Source: JBOFDP01 sp051647125
GTDB taxonomy: Bacteria > Bacteroidota > Bacteroidia > Chitinophagales > Chitinophagaceae
DNA: 32,945 nt
NCBI GenBank assembly: GCA_051647125.1
Contig: JBOFDP010000057.1
Location: 1-32,945 of the forward strand
Direction of reading: 5' to 3'
Shown here: piece by piece, positions 18,401-26,811 of the stretch
Numbering within the stretch: position 1 is the first letter of the stretch
How the letters are laid out: each line of letters begins with the position of its first letter
Made by a program: the position numbers and the translations under genes
The notes under the pieces: model-generated
Seen by the model: only the letters and a program-made list of their open reading frames with translations
What the model was told of the DNA's origin: nothing
Database searches by the model: none

Positions 18401-19757
18401 TCGAGAGCCTATGCAAAGTAGGAGCACGATTGAGCATCACAGGATGTCCTAATAAAATATTCTCTAAAATATCCCATACGACAGCATCTTTTCTATCAAC
18501 TACTTTTTTTGCAGATTTAACCGTTTTTGCAATACCTCTTTCTATAATTTTACGAATAATAAAGGGTTTAAATAATTCTGCTGCCATATCTTTAGGTAAT
18601 CCACATTCATGTAATTTTAAAGTAGGACCTACCACAATAACAGAACGCCCAGAATAATCCACACGTTTCCCTAATAAGTTTTGACGAAAACGTCCTTGTT
18701 TCCCTTTTAGTACATCAGATAATGATTTTAAGGCTCTTCCTCCTTCTACTTTTAAGGCATTTGCTTTTCTAGAATTATCTAACAAAGCATCTACAGATTC
18801 CTGCAACATTCTTTTTTCATTTCTCAAAATAACTTCAGGAGCTTTAATATCTATCAACCTTTTTAAACGATTATTTCTAATCACTACCCTACGATATAAA
18901 TCATTCAAATCAGAAGAAGCAAACCTACCGCCATCCAAAGCTACCAAAGGACGCAAATCAGGAGGGATAACAGGTAAATATTTCAAAATCATCCACTCCG
19001 GGCGATTTTCTATATGTTCATTAGCTTCTCTAAGCGATTCTACAATACTTAATCGCTTAAGTAAATCTTCTTTTTTTTGTTGTGAAGATTCTTTTGTAGC
19101 TTGAGTACGCAACTCAAAACTTAAATCATCTAAATTAATGGAAGCCAAACTTTCTTGTATAGCTTCTGCCCCCATTTTCGCTACAAATTTATTAGGATCA
19201 TCATCTGCTAAATATTGATTATCTTTGGTAAGCTCATTTTTTTGTAATTGTTCTAATGCTAACAAGTAATCTTCCTCAAATAACAAATCCATTTTTTGAT
19301 ATTTATCTGCCAAAGGACCAGGATTAAGCACTACATATTTTTCATAATATACAATACTCTCCAAATTTTTACTGCTCACTCCCAACAAATAACCTATCTT
19401 ATTAGGGAGACTCCTAAAATACCAAATATGTACTACAGGTACAACCAACTTAATATGACCCATTCTATCACGACGCACTTTTTTTTCAGTAACCTCCACC
19501 CCACATCTATCACAAATAATACCCTTATAACGAATACGCTTATATTTTCCACAAGCACATTCAAAATCTACTGTAGGACCAAAAATTTTTTCACAAAACA
19601 ATCCATCTCTCTCAGGCTTATAAGTCCGATAATTAATAGTTTCCGGTTTTAAAACTTCCCCATGAGAACGTTGTAAAATAGCATCAGGTGATGCCAAACT
19701 AATGGTAATAGAAGAAAAGTTTGATTTAATTTTATTATTTTTTCTCGAAGTTATCAT
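15453..19757 (-). CDS. rpoC: DNA-directed RNA polymerase subunit beta'
   Basis: The 1434-residue beta' subunit forms one pincer of RNA polymerase and holds the catalytic Mg. The N-terminal zinc-binding cysteines are at 67, 69, 82 and 85 (CACGKYKR, then CDRCGVEV). The lid/rudder region includes [19 protein letters not shown]. The active-site motif [15 protein letters not shown] is near residue 480, and its three Asp residues bind Mg. The second zinc cluster is spread over the EEDCGTLRG Cys (about 826) and [13 protein letters not shown] (about 900-910). The bridge-helix/trigger-loop segment is visible in [20 protein letters not shown]. There are no frame breaks and the length is normal for the phylum. 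It is 32 nt after rpoB, in the same operon, and ends at a strong hairpin. Confidence 0.99.
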   Translation of the reverse strand: [1434 protein letters not shown]

Positions 19758-19789
19758 ATTCTATAAAAATTATGAGTAATATTTTTTGA

Positions 19790-22700
19790 TTATTCAAAAG
19801 TAAGATTTAAACCCAAACCTCTCAATTCATGGGCTAATACATTAAATGATTCGGGAGTACCAGGACTAGGTAAATTATTTCCTTTTACAATAGCTTCATA
19901 GGCTTTTGTTCTGCCTACCAAGTCATCACTCTTAATAGTTAATAATTCCTGAAGAATATTAGACGCTCCATAAGCTTGTATTGCCCATACTTCCATTTCT
20001 CCAAAACGTTGCCCTCCAAATTGAGCTTTCCCTCCTAAAGGCTGTTGAGTAATAAGGCTGTAATGACCTATACTACGTGCATGCATTTTATCATCTACCA
20101 TATGATGAAGCTTTATCATATAAATAATTCCAACTGTTACTTTTTGGTCAAACCTTTCTCCTGTTTCTCCATCATATAAATAAGTATGTCCATATACAGG
20201 AATATTTGCTTTTTTACAATATTCTTCAATATCTGTTAAAGAAGCACCATCAAAAATAGGAGTCGCATAAGATTCCTCTAACTTTTGACCAGCCCAACCT
20301 AAAATAGTTTCATAAATTTGACCTAAATTCATACGACTTGGTACACCCAGTGGGTTAAGTACTATATCTACCGCTGTACCATCTTCCATAAATGGCATAT
20401 CCTCCTCTCTTACTATTTTAGCTACAATACCTTTATTTCCATGTCTACCTGCCATTTTATCACCCACTTTCAATTTTCGTTTTACAGCGAGATATACTTT
20501 AGCTAATTTTAATACCCCTACAGGCAGTTCATCTCCTACAGAAACATTAAACTTCTCTCGTTTAAAATTCCCTAGTTCTTCATTATACCTAATGGTATAA
20601 TTATGTAAAAGTTCATTAATTAGCTGATCTATTTTTTTATCTCCTGTCCACTCCAAAAAATTGACATTATTAAAGTCTATACTACTTAAATTTTTAGCAC
20701 TAAATTTAGCTCCTTTAGGAATAAGAATCTCCCCAAAAGTATTTGTTACCCCATTAGATTGTTTTTCTTTTAGTAGTTCTGACAATTTATTCAATAAAAT
20801 ATCATTAATATCTTTTAGCTGACCTTCGTATTTTTTTTCAATTTTTTCTATGAGTACTTTCGACTTTGCCTTAGTAGCTTTTTCTTTTACTACGCGTTTA
20901 AAAAGTTTCTTATTAATCACTGTACCTTCAGTACCTGTAGAAGCTTTCAGAGAAGCATCTTTTACATCTCCTGCTTTATCCCCAAAAATAGCACGTAATA
21001 ATTTTTCTTCTGGTGTAGGTTCACACTCTCCTTTTGGAGTTACTTTGCCTACTAAAATATCACCTTCATTCACTAATGCCCCAATACGAATTATACCATT
21101 AGTATCCAAATCTTTGGTAGCCTCTTCCGATACATTAGGAATTTCTGACGTAAGCTCCTCTTTCCCAATTTTTGTCTCCCTCACCTCCAACTCAAACTCT
21201 GTAATATGAATAGAAGTAAACCAATCTTCTCTTACTGCTCTTTCATTAATCACAATAGCATCTTCAAAATTATAGCCTTTCCATGGCATAAATGCGACCT
21301 TAAGATTTCGACCTAATGCTATTTCTCCTCCTTTTACAGCATAACCCTCAGTTAAGAAATCTCCTTTTTTCACTCTTTGACCTTTTACAACTGCAGGTCT
21401 TAAATTAATACAAGTTTCTTGGTTAGTACGAGTAAATTTAGTAATGTTATACTTCTTTACATCATCCTCAAAACTTACTATTTTTTGTTCATCAGTACGT
21501 TCATATTTCACATGAATTTCTCTTGCATCTACATACTCCACAATCCCTTTTCCTTCTGCATGAAGTTGTATACGAGCATCTCTTGCTGCTCTTTCTTCTA
21601 TACCTGTACCTACAATAGGAGCTTGAGGATTAACGAGTGGAACTGCCTGACGTTGCATATTCGAACCCATCAATGCACGGTTAGCATCATCGTGTTCCAA
21701 AAATGGAATTAATGAAGCACTCAATCCTACTATTTGGTTAGGAGCAACGTCTAAATATTCAACTTCATTTTTGTCTAAGTAAATATATTCACCCTCTTCT
21801 CTAGACATTACTTGGTCATTCTGTATTTGTCCATTATCTACCTCTACATTTGCCTGCCCTATTTTCACATCATCTTCTTCGTCTGCAGTAAGAAACGTAA
21901 TTTGTTTAGTATCCAATTTCGCGTTATTTACTTTCATATAAGGAGTTTCTATAAATCCTTTTGAATTTACTTTAGCATGAACACAGAGTGTAGAAATAAG
22001 ACCAATATTAGGACCTTCTGGGGTTTCTATAGTACACAATCTCCCATAATGACTATAATGCACATCACGCACTTCAAAACCTGCTCTCTCTCTACTCAAT
22101 CCGCCAGGACCTAAAGCAGAAATACGACGTTTATGAGTAATCTCACTCAATGGATTGGTTTGGTCTAAAAACTGTGATAATTGAGATGTCCCAAAAAAAG
22201 TATTTAACACAGAAGATAATACTCTAGAATTAATCAAATCAACAGGAGTAAACACCTCATTGTCTCTAACATTCATCCTTTCTCTAATGGTACGTGCCAT
22301 ACGGGAAAGAGCCACACCAAATTGTGCATGTAGCTGTTCTCCCACAGTTTTTATCCTTCTATTGCTCAAATGATCAATATCATCAACCTCTGCTTTTGAA
22401 TTAGTAATTTGTACCAAATATTTTACAATAGAAATAATATCCTCCTGAGTCAGCGTTTTTTCAGACATAGGGCTATTCAAAGCTAATTTTTTATTAATTT
22501 TATACCTACCCACTTCACCCAAATCATATCTTCTATCACTGAAAAACATTTTTTCAATCATCATACGTGCCGATTCTACATCGGGAGAATCAGCCCCACG
22601 TATTTGTCTATAAATTAATTTTACCGCTTCTTCTTCATTATTAGAAGTATCTTTATTTAGCGTATTATATATAATGGCATATTCATTACTTATTCCCTCT

Positions 22701-23581
22701 TTCTTCACACAAATACTTTTAACCCCCACTTCAAGAATAGTATCAATAGCTTGTTCGTCCAAACAAGCATCCCTTTCCAGAATAATTTCATTTCTTTCTA
22801 TGTTAGTAATTTCCCCTGTATTTTCATCTATAAAATCTTCTGTCCATGTACGAAGTACTCTTGTAGCCAAGCGTTTTCCTATATATTTTTCAAGCTCGCT
22901 TTCAATAGCAAGAACTTCCTCCGCTATATTAAAAATATCTAAAATATCTTTATCCGTTTGATACCCTAAAGCACGTAATAATGCAGTAACAGGAAATTTC
23001 TTTTTACGATCAATATAGGCGTACATTACATTATTAACATCGGTAGAAAATTCCATCCATACCCCTTTAAACGGGATTACACGAGCAGAATATATTTTAG
23101 TGCCATTAGTATGATATGTTTGCCCAAAAAACACACCTGGAGAACGATGTAATTGAGATACTACAACTCTTTCAGCACCATTAATAATAAATGTTCCTTT
23201 AGATGTCATATAAGGAATATTTCCCAAAAATACATCTTGAACGATGGTTTGAAAATCCACATGTTCAGGGTCATTACAACTTAATTTTAGTTTTGCTTTT
23301 AAAGGTACAGAATAGGTTAAACCTCTTTCCATACACCCCTCTATAGTATAACGAGGAGGATCTATATAATAATCTAAAAAATCTAATTGAAATATATTAC
23401 GTGTATCTGTAATAGGAAAATTCTCTATAAAAGTTTGATACAAACCCTCAGTTTGTCTTTTATCTGGGGTAGTTTCTATTTGAAAAAAATGACGAAATGA
23501 TTCTAATTGTATTCCTAATAAATCTGGCATTTCTACGTACTGCTTGATTTTTCCAAAAGAATGTCTTTTTACTATATGCAT
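19790..23581 (-). CDS. rpoB: DNA-directed RNA polymerase subunit beta
   Basis: The 1263-residue beta subunit is complete. The rifampicin-binding cluster near residues 463-525 reads SQLSQFLDQTNPLSEITHKR, then RISALGPGGLSRERAGFEVR. It keeps the usual Asp, His and Ser residues, so no resistance change is evident there. GDKMAGRHGNKGIVAKI near residue 1040 is the conserved catalytic-side segment, and the C-terminus PESFNVLAHELRGLGLNLTFE is typical. The upstream 199-nt gap to rplL holds several inverted repeats but no promoter I can recognise. Transcription probably continues from rplL with partial attenuation, as known for this gene order in other bacteria. Confidence 0.99.
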   Translation of the reverse strand: MHIVKRHSFGKIKQYVEMPDLLGIQLESFRHFFQIETTPDKRQTEGLYQTFIENFPITDTRNIFQLDFLDYYIDPPRYTIEGCMERGLTYSVPLKAKLKLSCNDPEHVDFQTIVQDVFLGNIPYMTSKGTFIINGAERVVVSQLHRSPGVFFGQTYHTNGTKIYSARVIPFKGVWMEFSTDVNNVMYAYIDRKKKFPVTALLRALGYQTDKDILDIFNIAEEVLAIESELEKYIGKRLATRVLRTWTEDFIDENTGEITNIERNEIILERDACLDEQAIDTILEVGVKSICVKKEGISNEYAIIYNTLNKDTSNNEEEAVKLIYRQIRGADSPDVESARMMIEKMFFSDRRYDLGEVGRYKINKKLALNSPMSEKTLTQEDIISIVKYLVQITNSKAEVDDIDHLSNRRIKTVGEQLHAQFGVALSRMARTIRERMNVRDNEVFTPVDLINSRVLSSVLNTFFGTSQLSQFLDQTNPLSEITHKRRISALGPGGLSRERAGFEVRDVHYSHYGRLCTIETPEGPNIGLISTLCVHAKVNSKGFIETPYMKVNNAKLDTKQITFLTADEEDDVKIGQANVEVDNGQIQNDQVMSREEGEYIYLDKNEVEYLDVAPNQIVGLSASLIPFLEHDDANRALMGSNMQRQAVPLVNPQAPIVGTGIEERAARDARIQLHAEGKGIVEYVDAREIHVKYERTDEQKIVSFEDDVKKYNITKFTRTNQETCINLRPAVVKGQRVKKGDFLTEGYAVKGGEIALGRNLKVAFMPWKGYNFEDAIVINERAVREDWFTSIHITEFELEVRETKIGKEELTSEIPNVSEEATKDLDTNGIIRIGALVNEGDILVGKVTPKGECEPTPEEKLLRAIFGDKAGDVKDASLKASTGTEGTVINKKLFKRVVKEKATKAKSKVLIEKIEKKYEGQLKDINDILLNKLSELLKEKQSNGVTNTFGEILIPKGAKFSAKNLSSIDFNNVNFLEWTGDKKIDQLINELLHNYTIRYNEELGNFKREKFNVSVGDELPVGVLKLAKVYLAVKRKLKVGDKMAGRHGNKGIVAKIVREEDMPFMEDGTAVDIVLNPLGVPSRMNLGQIYETILGWAGQKLEESYATPIFDGASLTDIEEYCKKANIPVYGHTYLYDGETGERFDQKVTVGIIYMIKLHHMVDDKMHARSIGHYSLITQQPLGGKAQFGGQRFGEMEVWAIQAYGASNILQELLTIKSDDLVGRTKAYEAIVKGNNLPSPGTPESFNVLAHELRGLGLNLTFE

Positions 23582-23675
23582 ATATTTTTTATTACTTCTA
23601 AATTAGATTTTTTAAGAAAATTTCTTGAATAAGCTTGTGTCTATAATTGTATATTATACAAGAACATAATAAAGC

Positions 23676-23703
23676 CAGTCAAAATATTTAAGTATTTTAA
23701 CTG
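23676..23703 (-). promoter_or_regulatory. Attenuator-like hairpin between rplL and rpoB
   Basis: The minus strand forms CAGTTAAAATA / TATTTTGACTG, an 11-bp stem with one G-T pair and a 6-nt loop, about 78 nt after the rplL stop. No long T tract follows, so it is more likely a partial terminator or RNA-processing site than a full terminator. Two smaller inverted repeats lie nearby at 23647-23661 and about 23612-23628. Confidence 0.45.
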
Positions 23704-23780
23704 ACGTTATCTTAGACCATCATATCGGATTATCTTTATATACCTCATTCTTGTGTATAATAAAAACCAATATGAAAAAT

Positions 23781-24158
23781 TTAGTTTACTTCTACTTCAG
23801 CACCTGCTTCTTTAAGTTTTGCTACTAATGCATCTGCATCTGCTTTGCTTACACCTTCTTTTATAGGCTTAGGAGCTCCATCTACTAAATCCTTAGCTTC
23901 TTTAAGTCCTAATCCAGTAAGGTCTTTAACTGCTTTTACCACATCCAATTTTTTATTACCTACTGCCTTCAATATAACATTAAAAGAAGTTTTTTCTTCT
24001 GCAGGAGCGGCTGCTTCACCACCTACAGTGCCAGCTACCATTACAGGAGCGGCTGCTGGTTCTATACCATATTCATCTTTTAAAATTTTTGCTAACTCAT
24101 TTACATCTTTCACTGAAAGATTTACTAATTGTTCTGCTAATACTTTTAAATCTGCCAT
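23781..24158 (-). CDS. rplL: 50S ribosomal protein L7/L12
   Basis: The 125-residue acidic stalk protein that recruits translation GTPases to the ribosome; several dimers bind L10. The N-terminal dimerisation helices (LAEQLVNLSVKDVNELAKIL) are followed by an Ala-rich hinge (EAAAPAEE) and the conserved C-terminal domain TSFNVILKAVGNKKLDVVKA, then GLGLKEAKDLVDGAPKPIKEG. Complete and normal. It follows rplJ by 58 nt in the same operon. Confidence 0.98.
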   Translation of the reverse strand: MADLKVLAEQLVNLSVKDVNELAKILKDEYGIEPAAAPVMVAGTVGGEAAAPAEEKTSFNVILKAVGNKKLDVVKAVKDLTGLGLKEAKDLVDGAPKPIKEGVSKADADALVAKLKEAGAEVEVN

Positions 24159-24216
24159 AATTTCTATTTTTTTGATGTTATTAATTTATATTTATCGATT
24201 TTGGAAGCCTGATTTT

Positions 24217-24747
24217 TTATGAATTACGTTTTGCTAATGCACTTAATATACCTGCCAATTTATCACTACCACTCTGCAATCCTCCGAGTACATTTTTAGC
24301 TGGAGATTGTAATATTCCAATAATTTCTCCTATCAACTCTTGTTTACTCTTCAATGCTGCCAAAGTTGCCAACTGGTTGTCTCCAAGAAAAATATCTTTA
24401 TCTATAAAAGCAGCTTTTAACAAAGGCAGTTCTCCTTTCGAACTTTTTCTGAAATCTGTAATAATAACAGCTGGTTCTTTAGGATTTTCTGAAAAAATCA
24501 AGGCAGTTACTCCCTTTAAAGACATATATAACTCTTGATATTTAGCATCATCCAATGATTGTAGTGCTTTTTTTATAAGGGTATTTTTAGCTACCTTCAT
24601 TTCCACTTTTTTACTAAAACACAGACTACGAAATTTATTAATCTGTTCTACTGTTAGTGATTCTGTATTAGTAACATAAAAATTAGAATATTGAGAAAAT
24701 TTTTCTTTCAAAATTTCTACCGCCTGTTTTTTTTGTTCGATTTTCAT
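24217..24747 (-). CDS. rplJ: 50S ribosomal protein L10
   Basis: The 176-residue base of the ribosomal stalk, linking L7/L12 to 23S rRNA. Family features: the N-terminal KKQAVEILKEKFSQYSNFYV, then KVEMKVAKNTLIKKAL, and a C-terminal helix (SGSDKLAGILSALAKRNS) for L12 binding. In well-studied bacteria the L10-L12 complex represses its own mRNA leader. The gap before this gene is only 21 nt, so such a site would have to lie elsewhere in the operon mRNA; I do not see one. Confidence 0.97.
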   Translation of the reverse strand: MKIEQKKQAVEILKEKFSQYSNFYVTNTESLTVEQINKFRSLCFSKKVEMKVAKNTLIKKALQSLDDAKYQELYMSLKGVTALIFSENPKEPAVIITDFRKSSKGELPLLKAAFIDKDIFLGDNQLATLAALKSKQELIGEIIGILQSPAKNVLGGLQSGSDKLAGILSALAKRNS

Positions 24748-24768
24748 ATTTCTTTTTTGCGATTATTT

Positions 24769-25461
24769 TTATTTTAAAAATACTTTAGTATCTACAGAAA
24801 TAGCAGGACTCATAGTACTGGCTATAAATACACTTTTCACATAAATACCTTTAGCCGAAGAAGGTTTCAAACGAATTATTGAATGTAATAATTCAGAAAT
24901 ATTTTCTTCTAATTTTTCTGGGGAAAAAGATACTCTTCCTACAGAACAATGAATAATTCCAGCTTTATCTACACGAAAAGTAACCTTTCCCCCTTTTACT
25001 TCGTTTACAACTACTGCAACATCATTGGTTACAGTACCTGTTTTAGGATTCGGCATTAAGTTTCTAGGACCTAAAATCTTACCTATTTTTCCCATTTTAG
25101 GCATTACACTAGGGGTTGCTATAACTACATCTATATCTGTCCACCCACTTTCTATTTTTTGTATAAATTCATCTAATCCCACATAGTCAGCTCCGGCTTT
25201 TTTAGCTTCTTCCTCCTTGTCTGGGGTGCAAAGTACTAATACTTTTTTTGCCTTTCCTGTACCATTAGGTAATACTACAGTACCTCGAATAGCCTGGTCC
25301 GCTTTCGTAGGGTCTACTCCTAAACGAATATGTACATCTACAGAACTATCGAATTTAGTACAATTAATTTCTTTAACCAATTTACTAGCCTCTTTTAGAC
25401 TATATATTTTTTTACTATCTACTTTAGATGCTACTAATTTTCTTTTTTTTGTAATATGCAT
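24769..25461 (-). CDS. rplA: 50S ribosomal protein L1
   Basis: The 230-residue protein of the mobile L1 stalk, involved in release of deacylated tRNA. Typical segments are DSSVDVHIRLGVDPTKADQA, IRGTVVLPNGTGK, MPKMGKIGKILGPRNLMPNP and KTGTVTNDVAVVVNEVKGGK. The length matches the family. It lies 32 nt after rplK. L1 often represses the rplKA mRNA by binding its leader. The region between the promoter at 26037-26044 and rplK is the place to look, but I cannot identify the fold by eye. Confidence 0.98.
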   Translation of the reverse strand: MHITKKRKLVASKVDSKKIYSLKEASKLVKEINCTKFDSSVDVHIRLGVDPTKADQAIRGTVVLPNGTGKAKKVLVLCTPDKEEEAKKAGADYVGLDEFIQKIESGWTDIDVVIATPSVMPKMGKIGKILGPRNLMPNPKTGTVTNDVAVVVNEVKGGKVTFRVDKAGIIHCSVGRVSFSPEKLEENISELLHSIIRLKPSSAKGIYVKSVFIASTMSPAISVDTKVFLK

Positions 25462-25493
25462 GATGAAGTACTAATTTTTTATCATTTACAATT

Positions 25494-25937
25494 TTATTCT
25501 CCTGAAGATTTTTTTTCCTCCACAGTAATCCCCATACTCCGAGCTGTACCTGCTACCATAGAGATAGCACTTTCTAATGTAAAGCAATTAAGATCAAGCA
25601 TTTTATCTTTAGCTATTTCTGCTATTTCTGCCAAAGTGACCTTACCTATCTTACTACGATTAGGCTCTTTAGAACCTTTTTGAACTTTAGCCAACTCCAT
25701 TAACTGAACCGCAGCCGGCGGGGTTTTTATAATAAAATCAAATGATTTGTCAGCATATACAGTAATCAAAACTGGCAACACCTTGCCTATTTGATTTTGA
25801 GTACGTGCATTAAATTGTTTACAAAAGTCCATAATATTGATACCCTTAGAACCAAGAGCGGGACCAATTGGTGGAGCAGGATTAGCTTGCCCCCCCTTGA
25901 CTTGCAACTTTACGAAGCCAGAAATTTGTTTTGCCAT
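25494..25937 (-). CDS. rplK: 50S ribosomal protein L11
   Basis: The 147-residue protein of the GTPase-associated centre, binding the 23S rRNA site targeted by thiostrepton. The N-terminal domain holds the proline-rich helix region GGQANPAPPIGPALGSKGIN. The C-terminal RNA-binding domain includes SKEPNRSKIGKVTLAEIAEI and ends MVAGTARSMGITVEE. It is the first gene of the rplKAJL-rpoBC operon here. In most bacteria secE and nusG immediately precede it; here the upstream gene is an unrelated YrdC-family gene. Confidence 0.98.
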   Translation of the reverse strand: MAKQISGFVKLQVKGGQANPAPPIGPALGSKGINIMDFCKQFNARTQNQIGKVLPVLITVYADKSFDFIIKTPPAAVQLMELAKVQKGSKEPNRSKIGKVTLAEIAEIAKDKMLDLNCFTLESAISMVAGTARSMGITVEEKKSSGE

Positions 25938-26036
25938 AAAATTTTCTTTTTTGGTATTAACGTTTAGTATTTTTTATTATACAAAACTCCCAAAATATTC
26001 AATTTATTTACCGAATATACTGAGAACATTGAGTGG

Positions 26037-26044
26037 CAAATTTA
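26037..26044 (-). promoter_or_regulatory. -7 box of the rplK-rpoC operon
   Basis: The minus strand reads TAAATTTG about 100 nt before the rplK ATG, giving a leader of roughly 90 nt. The -33 region is an A/T tract without a clear TTTG. Position and sequence suit the main promoter of the six-gene operon. Confidence 0.5.
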
Positions 26045-26232
26045 CATTTTTTTTTTGAAAAATAATTTTTTTTCTAAAGTCTTAATTGCTTCCCCTCTTT
26101 TCTGAGCTAAAATAATTTAACCTTAAACAATCTATTTTTTTATTATTGATTAAAAATTTATATTTAATACACGATAATAGTTTAATCTATATATTGAAAT
26201 TTTGTTATCAATACAGACCATAATAAATTTGT

Positions 26233-26811
26233 TTATTTTCTTAACCATTTTACCTGACCAGTATCTGTAAAATATACTATTTGGGAGGGAGGAATAAGGG
26301 TAGATTCTTCTAATACTTGAGGTGCCACCCAATCTACATTTTTTTTTATCGAAATATCTATTTCTTCAAAAAAAAGAGGTGGTGGTTGGTTATGAATATT
26401 CGCTGATGTAGAGACTAACGGGAATTTAATAGTTTTTATTAATTCCTTACAAAATTGATGTTGTACTACACGAATAGCCACACTACCATCAGCAGCATAA
26501 ACACTATTGGCTAAAGGTATTTTTGTAGTAGGATAGATAACGGTAGTAGGTTTAGTTTGTTGGCATAAAAAATCAAGCATAAACGAATTAACCTTTACAT
26601 ATTGATGCAATTGTTCTACATCTGATACAAGCAATATCACAGATTTGTGGAGAGGGCGATTTTTTATATTAAAGATTTTCTGTATACATATCTCCTTAGT
26701 AGAATCACAGCCTATTCCCCACACTGTATCTGTAGGGTAAAGTATAATTTTTTCTTTAAAAATATACTCTTTTGCCATTCTTACACTCTCTTCAAAAACT
26801 ATCGAGGACAT
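26233..26811 (-). CDS. L-threonylcarbamoyladenylate synthase (YrdC/TsaC family)
   Basis: Makes threonylcarbamoyl-AMP from threonine, bicarbonate and ATP for the t6A37 modification of ANN-decoding tRNAs. At 192 residues it is the short form with only the YrdC domain (no Sua5 C-terminal domain). Visible signatures: ILYPTDTVWGIGCD near residue 20, FNIKNRPLHKSVILLVS near 50 and LVSTSANIHNQPPP near 130. The start at 26811 overlaps the end of the upstream glycosyltransferase by 13 nt; an internal ATG at 26778 (MAKEYIF) is possible but would remove conserved-looking N-terminal residues. The 26060-26232 stretch after it is AT-rich and holds no gene. Confidence 0.92.
   Translation of the reverse strand: MSSIVFEESVRMAKEYIFKEKIILYPTDTVWGIGCDSTKEICIQKIFNIKNRPLHKSVILLVSDVEQLHQYVKVNSFMLDFLCQQTKPTTVIYPTTKIPLANSVYAADGSVAIRVVQHQFCKELIKTIKFPLVSTSANIHNQPPPLFFEEIDISIKKNVDWVAPQVLEESTLIPPSQIVYFTDTGQVKWLRK

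Noticed and set aside
22674..22961. Open frames on the plus strand opposite rpoB, rpoC and rplL
   Set aside because: They mirror strongly conserved coding sequence, lack family resemblance and promoter boxes, and are expected antisense shadows.
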